Position numbers and translations under genes: made by a program. DNA of 64,000 nucleotides from Lunularia cruciata. Taxonomy: Eukaryota; Streptophyta; Marchantiopsida; Lunulariales; Lunulariaceae. A model generated the notes under the pieces. That model searched no databases and was not told the DNA's origin. It was given only the letters and a program-made list of their open reading frames with translations. Within the stretch, counting starts at the first letter, position 1, and every line of letters starts with the position of its first letter. The stretch is taken from NCBI GenBank assembly GCA_948567375.1, contig OX419756.1, positions 45,982,552 to 46,046,551 on the forward strand. Direction: 5' to 3'. Positions 32,430 through 44,050 of the stretch are shown in pieces.

Positions 32430-32988
32430 ATAATCAGATAGTTTACACCTCTCAAATACACTCAACTCAGATCAGTACTTGATCTGTCACTCTATAAACT
32501 ACCAACAACTAGGCACTGATTATAGTCAAGCCACACCCACTCTAGCTAAGAGAATTCAGGTGATGCTCGCCGGCCTTTGTCTACCATAGCCAGGAACTCA
32601 AAGGCTCAATATTAGAGAAGTGAGCTCTCTAGAGTTGCACTTTGAAAGTATACCCCTTGGACTCAAGTTAGGTCTGAAACCCTAATGGTCTTGCTGATGG
32701 CATACTTGATGGTGCAAATGGTGCAAAGTGACGGTGTGCTCCATCGTGAAGTCAGTCTCCCAAACACAAAATCTGACCGTCAGAAAGTAGTCTTTGAGAA
32801 ACTGCTGAAATAACTTTAACTACTATCATTGGAAATCCAATGTCCGAGCAATCTAGATGCAACACTACAAATGGTGTGACAACTATCATGCGTATATACA
32901 TCACTACACAACATACATTGCTGTCAACATCATACACTATAGAAGCACAACTCACACATAAGTCATACATAGACTCTAAAGTGATACA
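32430..32988 (-). repeat. Full 3' LTR of D
   Basis: Reverse strand TGTATCACTTTAGAGTC to ATCTGATTAT, about 559 bp. Its 3' 450 bp align with the right-hand partial LTR (45357-45796). A polypurine tract lies just before it. It abuts the partial LTR 32120-32429 with no spacer. Confidence 0.7.
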
Positions 32989-32989
32989 A

Positions 32990-33003
32990 TCGCCCCCTAG
33001 CTA
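32990..33003 (-). promoter_or_regulatory. Polypurine tract of D
   Basis: The reverse strand reads CTAGGGGGCGAT immediately before the LTR start. It is short and purine-rich at its core, as for plus-strand priming. Confidence 0.5.
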
Positions 33004-33159
33004 GCGGTTAGGTCCCTCTAACTCCAAATAGCCATCTATTCCAAGTATATGGTATACCCTATGATGGGCAAAGATTAGGAGGATAGGTGCTATAAAGTCC
33101 TATCGTTAGTTGCATGTCTGCAATCTGTACCATATAAAGAATGAACTAGCTATAGGTCA

Positions 33160-34735
33160 AGTATACCTAGGACATAACCACTATCCTTGAGGAACCACCA
33201 TGAGTGGAGGAGTCATACATGCCATATGCCATCCTCTCAAACAACTATCACACACTAACATAGTAGTAGCTCTATCAGAAGAGCCACATAACATACACCT
33301 CAAGCCTGCACATACAAGTGCCAAGCTTGGGTCCATAGTACAATCAATGTTTGGGAGGTGGCATGGCGTACAATTGCACACATGATCCTTCCAAACAACA
33401 CCATCATGTCCTTCTAACACAAGGACTCAAGATGGCAAAACCTCATGCACTCTCAAGATAGTGCGGCCTGTCGAAACATCAAGTGTTGTTGGTGCTATTT
33501 GCTATAGATATACATGGTCTCATGGATGAAATTGACAAATTGAGGGTCTATAACCTCCTCCTTGAATGGTAGCATAGCGTTAAGTATCTCTATGCTGAGC
33601 AATTGCTAAGTACTCAAAGGCCATCGGCATCACTCTCTAAAAGATCTCTGCTCGCTGAGAGCATGCGCTTATCCATACATCTAAGTCATCCAAGTCCAAA
33701 ACTACAATAGCATCTTGATGAATGGCTACAGGTAAATCTGGATCTCATCCATAGAGTAGGAAGTAAGGAGAGAAGAATGCTAAAGAGGCTTGCCGGCTGA
33801 ATCGATAGCCCATGGCCAACCAAGGTAATTGGAGATCCCAATCTCTCAAGTGGCCTCTTTGCAAACCATACTTCTGCAATCCTCTCTTCACCATCTGAAC
33901 CACTCTCTCTGCTAAGCCATCTGCCTCAGGGTGATCCCGAGATGCAATACAATGATCAAATCAAAGCCTTGTCACACAAGACTTGAAACTCCTGCAAGAA
34001 CTATATACCCTGATCAGTCAAAACCTCAGTTGGTGCACCAAAATGACTAAGAACTCAATCCAGGAACAAGTAAGTTGTCCCTTCACTAGACTTGTCAAGA
34101 AGTGCCACCAACTCAATCCACTTGGAGAAGTACTCCACCATCACCAAGATATACCTATGATGTCTCAAATTCAGTGGTAAAGGTCCAACAAAGTCCAAAG
34201 TCCAATGGTAACCCAATCCCATGATAGGTAATGGGTGTAACTGTGGTGTATGAGCATTGAATGATGCTCTAACTTGGTCACAAACCACACATCTGGCAAG
34301 AAATTGTTGTACCTCGGTCTGCATACTACGCCACCAATAATGACTCTAGAGTAAGCTATATGTATACTTTACTCCAAAATGTCCTAGCTCCTCATGAGCA
34401 TGACGGACCAATTGTGGTCTTTGAGATGGAAGTGGTACTATTTGCACTCCACCATCCTCCCATACACACAAAAGATGTTTGCCTTCCAATCTGAACCGTC
34501 TAGCTTGCTGAAGAACACAGTCTCTCTCCTTGGTCCCAATTGTGCTACCCACAACACTAGTGCAAAGATAGTCCATCACTAAGACATCATCATGAATGTC
34601 TTGCTGAATTATACCAATATCTTCATTCTTTGGATCTATGACCTCAATACCTCCTCCTGTATGCATTGAGAGAGATACCACCAAAGCCTCATAAAATATA
34701 CTTAAAAAGGCCAATGCATGCCAACCTGGCACCAT
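33160..34735 (-). pseudogene. Integrase of D with C-terminal PHD finger
   Basis: 34735-34346: end of the RNase H linker and the His pair of the integrase zinc domain (HAHEELGHFGVKYTYSLL). 34324-34055: CVVCDQVRAS (Cys pair), YHWTLDFVGPLP (first Asp) and the core. Weak core and C-terminal segments follow to 33.5 kb. 33420-33181: GHDGVVWKDHV, then a PHD finger CMLCGSSDR...LVCDSCLRGWHMAC from 33297; after a TAG it ends WLCPRY, where the last Cys has become Tyr. PHD fingers bind histone H3 tails, so this may replace the chromodomain in choosing integration sites. Several stops make it inactive. Confidence 0.8.
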
Positions 34736-34863
34736 CTCCTCATCTATCTTACCATGCCAACGTGCTCCAGTTTGATCCTATTGGCTGGAACATGGGGTCT
34801 ACTCAATCCATCTGCATCACAGTTCATCACTCCAGGTCTGTGAACAATTGTGAAATCATACTC

Positions 34864-35725
34864 CTATAAAATTAGGGCCCATCTTGCAAGCTTCCCTAAA
34901 AGCTTGTCGTACTTCATCAACCACTTTGATGGCTGATGATCAGTGATGAGAGTGAATGGGTTACCAAATAGGTAACATCCAAAATGTGTTATTGCCCAAA
35001 TGGCTGCCAAGCACTCTCCCTCATATGAAGTATACTTTGCCTCCACTAAATTTTTGGAGCGACTAGCATAGGCCACCACAAGCTCCTTCCCCTCATCATC
35101 ATGTTGGGTGAGCATCGCTCCAAGCCCCAACATACTCCAATCAATATGAACTTGAAATGGTCGTCCTCTTATTGGTCTCCTCAAAATAGGAGTAGATGTC
35201 AACCTCTCCTTGAGCTCTACAAAAGCTCTCTATTGCTCATCTCCCCAACACCACTCTTGTGTAAGCTTGTTCAGCTTTGTCAAGGCCTTGGCAATGGCAC
35301 TAAATCCTCTAACATAGCGGCAATAAAAGTTTGCCAACCCAAGAAATGCTCACACTCTACACACATCCATAGGCCAAGGAATATGTGCAACAGCCTCCAC
35401 CTTGGTCTGTTGAACACCAAGTCCTCCAAGGTAGATAGTGTGACCCAAATACTCAACCTGCTCATGGAAGAACCTACACTTCCCAAGATGTAATTTGAGT
35501 CCATGAGATCTCAACCTCTCAAACACCTCCAACAACTATCTCTCATGCTCCTCCACAGTAGTGCTATAGACCAAAATTTCATCAATATAGCACCAAGAAA
35601 AATCCAATCTAGCTAGCATCCTAACCATGACCCTCTAGAACTCAGTAGGAGCGTTCTTTAACCCAAACAATAAGAACCTCCACTGATATAACACATCCTT
35701 GTCGTTTATTGTTGTCGTACTTTCT
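34864..35725 (-). pseudogene. RT C-terminal half and RNase H of D
   Basis: Reverse strand resumes at DKDVLYQWRFLLFGLKNAP and has YIDEILVYS (catalytic YIDD with Asp to Glu), then LHLGKCRFFHEQVEYLGH. RNase H at 35202-34864 reads FQVHIDWSMLGLGAMLTQ, VVAYASRSKN and LITDHQPSKWLM. The catalytic change and stops show decay. Confidence 0.8.
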
Positions 35726-37870
35726 TTTCTCTCTCTGGGAACACATAGGGTGCCTAGCTGTGGAGACTATAGATCAGATGCTAGAGGTAAACCCGTAATA
35801 ACTTGACTGAACACGCATGTGACCCTATCGCCAGAACCCTCCTTTCTCGTAACTAATATTCTTACTATCAGGAAGGGTAGTACCGGGCAACCTAACTTGT
35901 CATCACAACACGCACTCCTAGTCTGCTGGTCATCACTTACAGCATTACCAAAGAGAAAAACATAGCACTCTTAGAAGGAATAATCTAAGCGCAATGCACG
36001 CACACCAATTCAAGCCAACTGGGCATACAAATAAGCATACAAGCACAAAGAGGATCCAATCACAAGAATACAATAACAACTCTCTGTACTTTTTGTCAGA
36101 AAAGAGCTTCAAAGCTTTCTTGCTCTATCATCAAGCTCATTTTCAACCTGTACTCCAAGACTCCTCCCATATGTACTTCAGATCTCAACAAATTTCTACT
36201 CCATGTGGGGATTTTCTATGTCTTTTTGATGGGGATAACTCTGTGTAGCTCATATGAAAATAACTATTTTTTTATAACTTGGATTTGAGTGTTCTAGGAT
36301 TCAATACAAAGCCTATGAGATCAAATTTCCAATGATATAAAAAACACTTCAATCAGATCACTACAACTTGCTTGACAAGCTCTCAAAGTTGGCTAGGTTT
36401 TTGCAACTTTCACCCTAATTTCAAATTCTTCTTTTTAGGATTTGCTCCTGGTTCTTAGCAAATTTTCCCCAGATTTCTGATTCAGAAATAAACTTGATTC
36501 TCACAAACACTCAGGCAACCTGAAACTCTCAATCATGGTCACAAGATAGGAGAATTGATATCCAATCAAGATGAAAGATAAAATTGCTCTACCGAGCTTG
36601 ACAGTATTTTCAGCAGAATGTTTTGCATTAGATCTCACTCTTCATAGATCTAGAACCACCCAAATTTTCTAGAATAGCTGGTTGTATTCTTTTCTAAACT
36701 CCTGCAAATTTTGGTAGCCTAATTCAACCCTAGTCCCTAGATATGGAATAATTCTTGAGCTAGGCTAACTTGTGAGCTCTAGAGACCTAGGTACACTTGA
36801 TCCAAGACTCTAATTTCTCTATTTAAAGAATTCACATGAAACCTTTGCACAGAGGTGCAAAACCTATCCACCAACAACTTTGGAAATTTTCATAAGAAAA
36901 TTTGAACCACAACTTAGGGAGTGACCAAAACTCCAAACCTGGTCATTAGCTCTTCTCAAACACCTTATACCTCAAGAGCTTCAACTTCAATCAACCAGAT
37001 CTGATTTGAGATTGATCCAAAACTAAAATTTATTATGCTCAATACTATAAGCACTTTGTCTACTCTGCAATCCCTTTGATAGATAGTGAAAATGTTGCAA
37101 GGACCTCTCTCCATGGCCTACTTTGTGCTCCTGGGTATGAATTTTACCCCCCTGATTCAATTGATCATATCCTTCCCATAATCAGCTTAAATTATGTGAT
37201 TTTTGTCTTCAAATTGTATCCTATTGTCTTCTCTTTCCAACTGTGGTCTCCTCTACTCCAATGGCCCCCCAAACTCCCTTGATGGTCAAAAAACTACCGA
37301 CTTTTCTCTTGGGACCCCAATCTCTTACACATTTGTCATTTAGTCTTTTTACTTTTTGACAAATGGACCCCACAACTCCACCTTGAAGCTTATGAGAAAA
37401 ATTTAAGCATTCCCCAACTATAGAAGCACATATATGGTCAAGTCCCAAACATGCTCATAAGTAAGCACCGGAAGGACAATTAGATCTAGATTTCCCATCA
37501 CCATGAATACTGCCCCGAAATTTATCACCATCCAATCCCATAAGTCGTCGCGGTGTAAAATCTGAAACCTAATGAGAAAAGGATTTGGGAGTGGCAGATT
37601 GGGATCATGGGACATCTCATGCTCAAATGCTTCCTCCAATGCTCCAACACTCGCGCTCTGCTAGAACTCTCACTCCCAACATCCTTCTCCTCTCGAGACT
37701 CTCCAAACTAGAACACACCCATCTCTCCACTCGCCCTCATCTTTATTCATTAGATCCCTCAAAAATGATAAGATTGTAACCCACATGGCCAATCACATAC
37801 ATGTATATAGATGGTTTACATGGCAACATCTCATCCATCGGATCTAGTATACAACCTACCCCACTAACGT
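35726..37870. mobile_element. Unidentified 2.15-kb insert in the D RT gene
   Basis: RT coding of D breaks at FWSIDPQGVVLW (about 37.88 kb) and resumes at about 35.72 kb, so this segment is an insertion. It has no RT or gag code that I can see. About 70 bp at 35870-35940 resemble the D leader at 44220-44290 (shared CATCACAACACGCACTC), so it is probably an LTR or leader piece of a D-related element. The ends and target duplication could not be fixed. Confidence 0.45.
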
Positions 37871-38497
37871 GGAAATAAACTATGATAAGTCACTTTTTTA
37901 TGGCCTACGCAAACCACAACACAACACCTTGAGGATCAATAGACCAGAATGTTGTCTTGGACTTATCCTCCTCCCTAATTGGCAATTGATGATATTTGGC
38001 TTGAAGATCCAAAGTACCAAAGACCTTTACATACCCAATTGCATCAAAAATCTCCTTTGGTGTAGGCATGGCATACCGATCAGCCTTGGTCTATTGGTTG
38101 ATTGAACGGTAATCTCCACACATCTACCTATCTTTGTAGTTGCCATGCATATCCTTCTTGGTTGGCATCACTATTGTTGATGCATACTCTCCATGTGAGA
38201 TCTCCACCAAACCAGCCTCAAAAAGATCACTACTTTGGCTCTGAATCAATGTCCTCTCCATATCACTATATCAATAAGGACGTCAAAAAGTTGGTGTATC
38301 ACTAGTCAACTCAATCCGTATACCAAGTCCTTTCAGAGCACCCAAATCCTTCATATTGAAGGCAAAACAACTTGTGTGGCTCCTCAAGAACCTCCAAACC
38401 CTCCATCTTTCCTCTCCAATAAGCTTGGGTCCAAGATCTGGCTCCCAAGCATCCTCTATAACTATCATAGAAGTGGAAGATATATTGACTAGTTGCT
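37871..38497 (-). pseudogene. RT N-terminal half of D
   Basis: Reverse strand: VNISSTSMIVIEDAWEPDLG and LKGLGIRIELTSDTP (linker before RT), LVEISHGEYASTIVMPTKKD (fingers), then MCGDYRSINQ and YHQLPIREEDKSKTTFWSID (palm start). Frames change twice. The coding region continues after the insert at 35.7 kb. Confidence 0.75.
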
Positions 38498-38502
38498 GCA
38501 CT

Positions 38503-39192
38503 GTGAGCCGGCCTGTCTCTCACTCAGGATGAACCTTTGATGGCTATTATGGTAGCGCACCATGGACTAAGAAGGCAAGGAACCCCAACTCCATCATACT
38601 CCTCCAAGGCTAACACTCCAAGACTCAAGATATTGCTCACTAGAGAACTCAATGTGAGAGAGATAGTTGCAAATCAAAGGATGATGATTACCTCCTCACC
38701 CCTGGTTTATATACTTGTGAAATAGTTACGTACCAAAGTTACTAATTACCGTAATAACTCAAGTTACTAGACTAAAAGTCAAGTAAAGTCAAAAAGTAGA
38801 AAGGAATATCCATTCACATGGGCATATTCCCCTAAGCATGTGGTCTTATCTTGACCTAACCACTAAGTCAAGGATTCCTTCACATGGGCTATTCTTGGAC
38901 TAAAGAAGAATCCAAAAAAAAAAGCTTGTGGGCCCAAGAGTTCTCAACTCTTTCCTCAAAGCTAAACACCTAGGAATAATACCAAGTCAACACTCTAAAA
39001 TCCAAAATAGTGGTGCTCATCTTTTCTACTTCCTCTAAAGTAAGGTCCCCTCTATCTTAGCTATGACTAACTTTAGCTAACCATGACTAATATAGAACCA
39101 TCTTTTATCTCTATATAAATAATATCTCTTAAATACTTGTAATACCAAGCTAAATATCACAATACCACACACATGCACAAATGGGTGTTACA
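38503..39192 (-). mobile_element. Solo LTR of family B inside D
   Basis: About 690 bp. The reverse strand runs TGTAACACCCATTTGTGCATG to GAGAGACAGGCCGGCTCAC. Flanks GCACT (38498-38502) and GCACT (39193-39197) are a perfect 5-bp target duplication. It contains the TATATAAAG box shared with the other copies. Because it is complete, it defines the ends of the family B LTR. Confidence 0.85.
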
Positions 39193-42083
39193 GCACTAGG
39201 CCCTTGGGAGCAATAGTGTCATGCCTCCAACCACTAGAGGTCCGAACCTCTATGTGAAAAGTCCCGCCACTCTGGCTGCAAGCTCCACACGTCCTCTAGT
39301 TGCCTCCCAAGTGGACCAAGGGTGTAATCCAAGTAGCCCATGCTCACCTGGATGGACTCCAAGTAGACCACTCTCCCTAGTAGCTATTGGCTATGTCCCA
39401 AGAATACTATGTCTGCTCGGTCCGTTGCCCCCAGCATGTGCTTGAATCATCTTGATAGACACAGGGCTCACAAATGTTTGAGTGGTGATGCCTATCAAGT
39501 GCATCCTACGCTACTCTGCCAAGCCAAGGCTCATAATCCAGGTCACACAATTCAGGTCCATAGCCTGACTTAACACCTGACGCCTAGATGCCTCTAACAC
39601 TGTTAGAACAATGGTAATACTAGAGCAAAAACCCATCGCCCGATCTCTCTAATCGGTGTTGGGCTCTTCCAACTATTGTAATTGTGAGTCCCAAACAAGT
39701 CTAGGTCCTCCCTCTCAAAAATCATGAGAGCCTAGGAAACTCACGAGTGTAGGAAATGCGGCTCTAGGCTGTCCAACTAGGTTCACCACTGCCATAGATG
39801 ACCTATCAGCCACTACCACTGTTTGAGACTAACTCCCAACATCCAAGATATCATCAATAAGGATGTGGTCAAGTTGTTGAATCCCATCATATGCACCTTG
39901 TAAAACCTCCTTGGGTAAGAGGTTCATCCACCAAAGACAAAAATAATGAGCCCGTGATCCTGCTCTAGCTGCATCCAACAATATAGTAGGTCCCATCCAA
40001 GAATGGACCTGATGTGTACTCACCACCACTCTAGTGCTAGAATCACCCATCAAAGGAATGTTCTCCAAAAGGTAAGCTAGAGAAATGGACTAATGAACCT
40101 GTAGTATTTGTAACATCCTCCAAAACACACTAGAACAAGGATCCTAAAGACCCAAACCTTGGCCAACATGTGTATGTCCCTAACATGGCCATCCAAAATC
40201 ACCAAATGAATAGGCCCATGTCTCTCCGATCATGCACCCCCAATAAGGAAATGTTTGCTGGTATGGTCTTCTAGTAACCTTTGACTGTTGACACTGGTAA
40301 TGACACCTCCAAATACAGATATGCCAAGTGTGCCACATGATGTAGAGAGACTCGCCTAGCAATCTCATCTCTCTCTACATACAACTACCTCTGTACTCAT
40401 ATACTTACCTGTAATACCGCAACTAGTCCGGTGCTAATCCCACCAAACAACTCCAATAGACATATCCCCTCTACTGGATATTGCCAAGCAATGAGTGTGG
40501 TATCAAAGGTGTCAAAGTAATTGACTCTAGAGGCTCATTCTCACACTCATCTGCCAATGGTATAAAGGCTCCACTCTAAGCCTGTTGCACCAACTGATTT
40601 GCATGCTACTACAATGCCTCCTCTAAACTCCACAATGAAACATTCAAGGTGGATGGAACAATCCCACTTGTACTCCAAATCCGAGTGATCTCCTCTGGTA
40701 CTGGAGTATCCTCTGCATGGGCATTCCATTCCAACAAGTCATTAGGCCAAGTAACTGCACCACTAAAAGCTAAAACTGATTTTGCCATGGTCTTGGATTG
40801 TAGTGAGCCAAGATTACCACTACTAAAGTGTACTAGTAGGCAACATACCCATCCCTCACCAAATTGCCAACTTGGTCTATAAGAGGCTGTCTCCTCTCAA
40901 TAGTCAATGCTGAAACCATGGTGTATAACACTACTCTCCCAACTAGCACATCATATGACTCAGCTATTGTCGCAATAGCCTGAGCTCTAACCACAGAGCT
41001 ATCAATCGGATGATCAGATTGAACTTGGACAAAAGCTCTCCACGTGTGATGTACTATGTCAAACCACCACCTAGGGATGTCTAGATTTGAAATGGACACC
41101 TCTCTACATTGGTCTTCCGTAACTCCAGACCAACTACTACATCCTTCCCCAACATAAGGGGCTACACACCAGAGTCTAACAAGACTCTTTGTGGTGTATA
41201 GACCTTCCCTGAAGGTCCTACCAAGCGGAAATCCCCCTTTGATTATCCAATAGGACAACATCAGGTGTGAACAGCGCTCTCTCAAAGGCCGGTCTAGCTG
41301 GCAACTCCTCTAGTCTAGCCATTGATGCCTGCCATAAACCACTGGTCACTGAATAGATCTCATGCTCCTCAACCAAGTCAGCTCTACTACCAACCACCTT
41401 TGCTCTAGTAGTAGGAACCGCATCATCCCTACTCTCATAAAGCATGGCAGCCAACCAAAACATTGGGGTTGAGTCAACTCCCAATGTAAACATGCCACTA
41501 GCTGAAAACAAAAGGCACCGCATAATCAGCTGAGCCGCCCCCAACATCATGCTAGACTTAGTTTGTGTAGTAGCAGGTGGCTGACTAGCAAGTAGTTGAT
41601 CATGCACTCTATCACCACCTACCACACTTGCACTAGGACATCTAGGAGCCATGGATGTCGTCTGCAATGCCTCAATAGTGTGAAAGACTAGGGAAGTCTG
41701 ACCTATCTCCCAACCTCTCTTCTCTATAGGTCCAACTCCACTGATGCTCTTCTAGGCTCTGGAGCACGTACTGCACTCCTAGTCATTGCTGCAGATGCAT
41801 CCACTTGAGCTGCTCCACACACGAAGTCCAAAGCATCTCTATCACCAACATATGAGGTGGAAGCCTCAACACCAAAATCTGACCTCCTATGAGAGATAGC
41901 CATACTAGCCAATCTTTGCTCCAATTGCTCAATCCGAGTAGCCATAGCTGTATTGGAAGTAAGGGCAGGTACTACACTCCTACTATGTGTAGATCCTCTA
42001 CCACCTCGTCCTCCATGAACTGGAGCTCCTCTACTACCTACCATAGTAGCCCTACCACTCCATAACTTCGGGTGTAGGTCATA
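39193..42083 (-). pseudogene. Central coding region of D, function unknown
   Basis: Between the gag knuckle and RT lie nearly 2.9 kb of coding-like sequence. It includes overlapping open stretches 42044-41724 (RIEQLEQRLASMAIS, a possible coiled coil), 41667-41218 (TPMFWLAAMLYESRDD, LEELPARPAFERALFTPDVV) and 41285-40833 (TFREGLYTTKSLVRLWCV, IPRWWFDIVHHTWRAF, ERRQPLIDQVGNLVRDGY), then weaker pieces to 39.8 kb. A protease is expected here, but I could not find an Asp-Ser/Thr-Gly site. Open stretches of 150 codons in an old element point to real past coding. Confidence 0.5.
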
Positions 42084-42394
42084 GCACTGGTCACTAGTGT
42101 GACCAAATCTATGGCAATGCTCACACTGCCTCTATGTTGGCTATGAATCACCCAAGGTATCAGGTCTACTGCCTTGAGTACACTCTCTCCGATGGTGAGG
42201 TCCACCACAAGTCTAACAAGCAACACCACTACTCATTGGCTGCTGCTGATCCAAAAATGAAGGTAAAGGTCTAACTCCACTAGGCACTCCACTCACTGCA
42301 TAGGATCTAGGCTGTCCATCCTATCCTTGAAAACCAACTGGGTGTGGTGTTTTCTACTGCACTCTAGAAGAAGTAACAACTATGGATGAGGTCT
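42084..42394 (-). pseudogene. gag zinc-knuckle region of D
   Basis: The reverse strand gives CEHCHRFGHTSDQC (42125-42084), an intact CX2CX4HX4C. It is preceded by a second cluster, CTCGGPHHRREC-like, near 42.2 kb after a stop. A Gly/Arg-rich tail (GRGGRGSTHSR) follows the knuckle. The gag was cut here by the family A solo LTR. Confidence 0.7.
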
Positions 42395-43131
42395 TGTAAT
42401 ACCAAGAGCTAGCCATATGATCTAGATGTGAAATTTGGTTTGGTAACATCTAGAATGATGTTATACATGATGGTCAAAATAGATCAGATAGAAGTATCAC
42501 CAAAAGAGTACTTCTACTAATAGAGTAGACACCAAAATAGACTTGAGAACCTTAGAACCAATAGCTAGACATATGATTTAAACGTGAGAATTGGTTTGGT
42601 AACATCTGGAAGGATGTTACACATGATAGACTAAACAGATCAGAAAAAGGTGTCACCAAAAAGGGACTTCTACTAATAGAGTAGGAACCAAAATATGCCT
42701 GAAATCTTTGAAGGCAATTTCGGAGGCCTAAACGGATGAATTAGGCCTAAAAAATGTCCATATTACCCCCTAATGGAGAAAAGTCTGGCCTTCCCTCCCC
42801 TCTGGTTTGTCTCATTGAGAGCTTTCCAATGGTACCTTACTCATGTGATTCTAAGACTCCTATAGGAAGATTCCCTAAAAGATTCCCTTTGGTCAAAGCT
42901 TGTTTGACCAACCAGATAGGACCTAGACCAACATGTCACCCACCCAGGTAAGTAATCCAAGGGTGGAGCTTGCTGACATGTCACCTATCTGTGTGCCTAA
43001 TCCTATGGTGGAGCTTCCTTGGAAGAGATCCTCTTTGTCTATATAATAAAGAGAAGGTGTTCCTTTGGGGCATCGAATGTTGAGTGTGTAATTTGTGTTT
43101 CTCTCTCTTCTCTTGTCCTTGGAGTATTACA
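42395..43131 (+). mobile_element. Solo LTR of family A inside D gag
   Basis: 737 bp, TGTAATACCAAG to GTATTACA, on the plus strand. Flanks GGTCT (42390-42394) and AGTCT (43132-43136) form a target duplication with one change. It has the same 157-bp internal duplication as the copy at 13233 and a TATATAATAAAG box. Confidence 0.85.
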
Positions 43132-44050
43132 AGTCTCCTTACCAAATCCAAATTTTACCACTCTCTCCTCCACCATGTTGAGCTCAATACGCTCAACCAA
43201 ACCAAAGACTATTGCCAAAGTAGGCAAAGTAGCCGGTAACAAGTAGCATCACAAACTCTACATTGCAACTTGCTATCCAGTATCCCATATCAAAATTGGA
43301 CTGCTTGGGCCTTAGTAACTCCCTAAGTGAAACTTATCAGCTGCCTCATTTGAGTGTATGCCTTGCGTATGCTCTCTCCAACCTTCCATTGGAACTCCTG
43401 CAAGCTCCTCAACTTGTTAGTCCGCACTCCCCGGTAGTTTTGCCTCAAACACTAGAAGAACTCCACCATGGGGTTAAACCCCGGTACCACACCACCTCTT
43501 GCAGTGGTACCTCCACTTGTAGTAGCACTATCTCCAACTAGTGCACCTCCACTAGCTCCACCAACACTACTCGAGCCAGAACTCATAGGTACAGTCAATC
43601 TACTCTTAGCCATCAAACCTGAAGTGATAGAGAAATAGTTCGGAGACCAATATTGTCTCCATAACTCAATCTCCTCCAAATGAGCTCTCCTAAACTCATG
43701 GTAGTCATCCATCAGTGGACCCTCTAGATGCTAAAACAACCCCTTCCATGCCATGAAAGGTGTAAACAAAGTCGGGTTCTGCATCTGTTGTAGATCACAC
43801 AAACTATCAAACTCCTTGATGAAGTCATCCAACTCAATGGTACCCACTATACCAAAGTAATGCCTAGGGCTTTTGGAGGCCCCATAGATCTCATCCATGT
43901 CCCACAACAACGGTACGGACACACTAAGTGCACTCTCAACTGAATCGGCTCTTATGTCAAACTCCAAATTAGAGTCAATCTCCTCCCTCATTGGGCCTAA
44001 GATACAAGCTGATACCAAGTGCCACTCCAAGTAAACCCACTCCATATTGT
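43132..44050 (-). pseudogene. gag N-terminal part of D
   Basis: 44045-43731: WVYLEWHLVSACILGPMREE and the capsid-like IELDDFIKEFDSLCDLQQMQ. 43712-43452: MDDYHEFRRAHLEEIELWRQ and a Ser/Gly-rich stretch ending GGVVPGFNPMVEFF. The acidic, Trp-rich pattern fits retrotransposon gag. A stop after GLFQHL separates the two. Confidence 0.65.

Noticed and set aside
37221-37639. Minus-strand ORFs inside the 2.15-kb insert in D
   Set aside because: No retrotransposon or host motif; the neighbouring sequence resembles a leader, so coding is unlikely.
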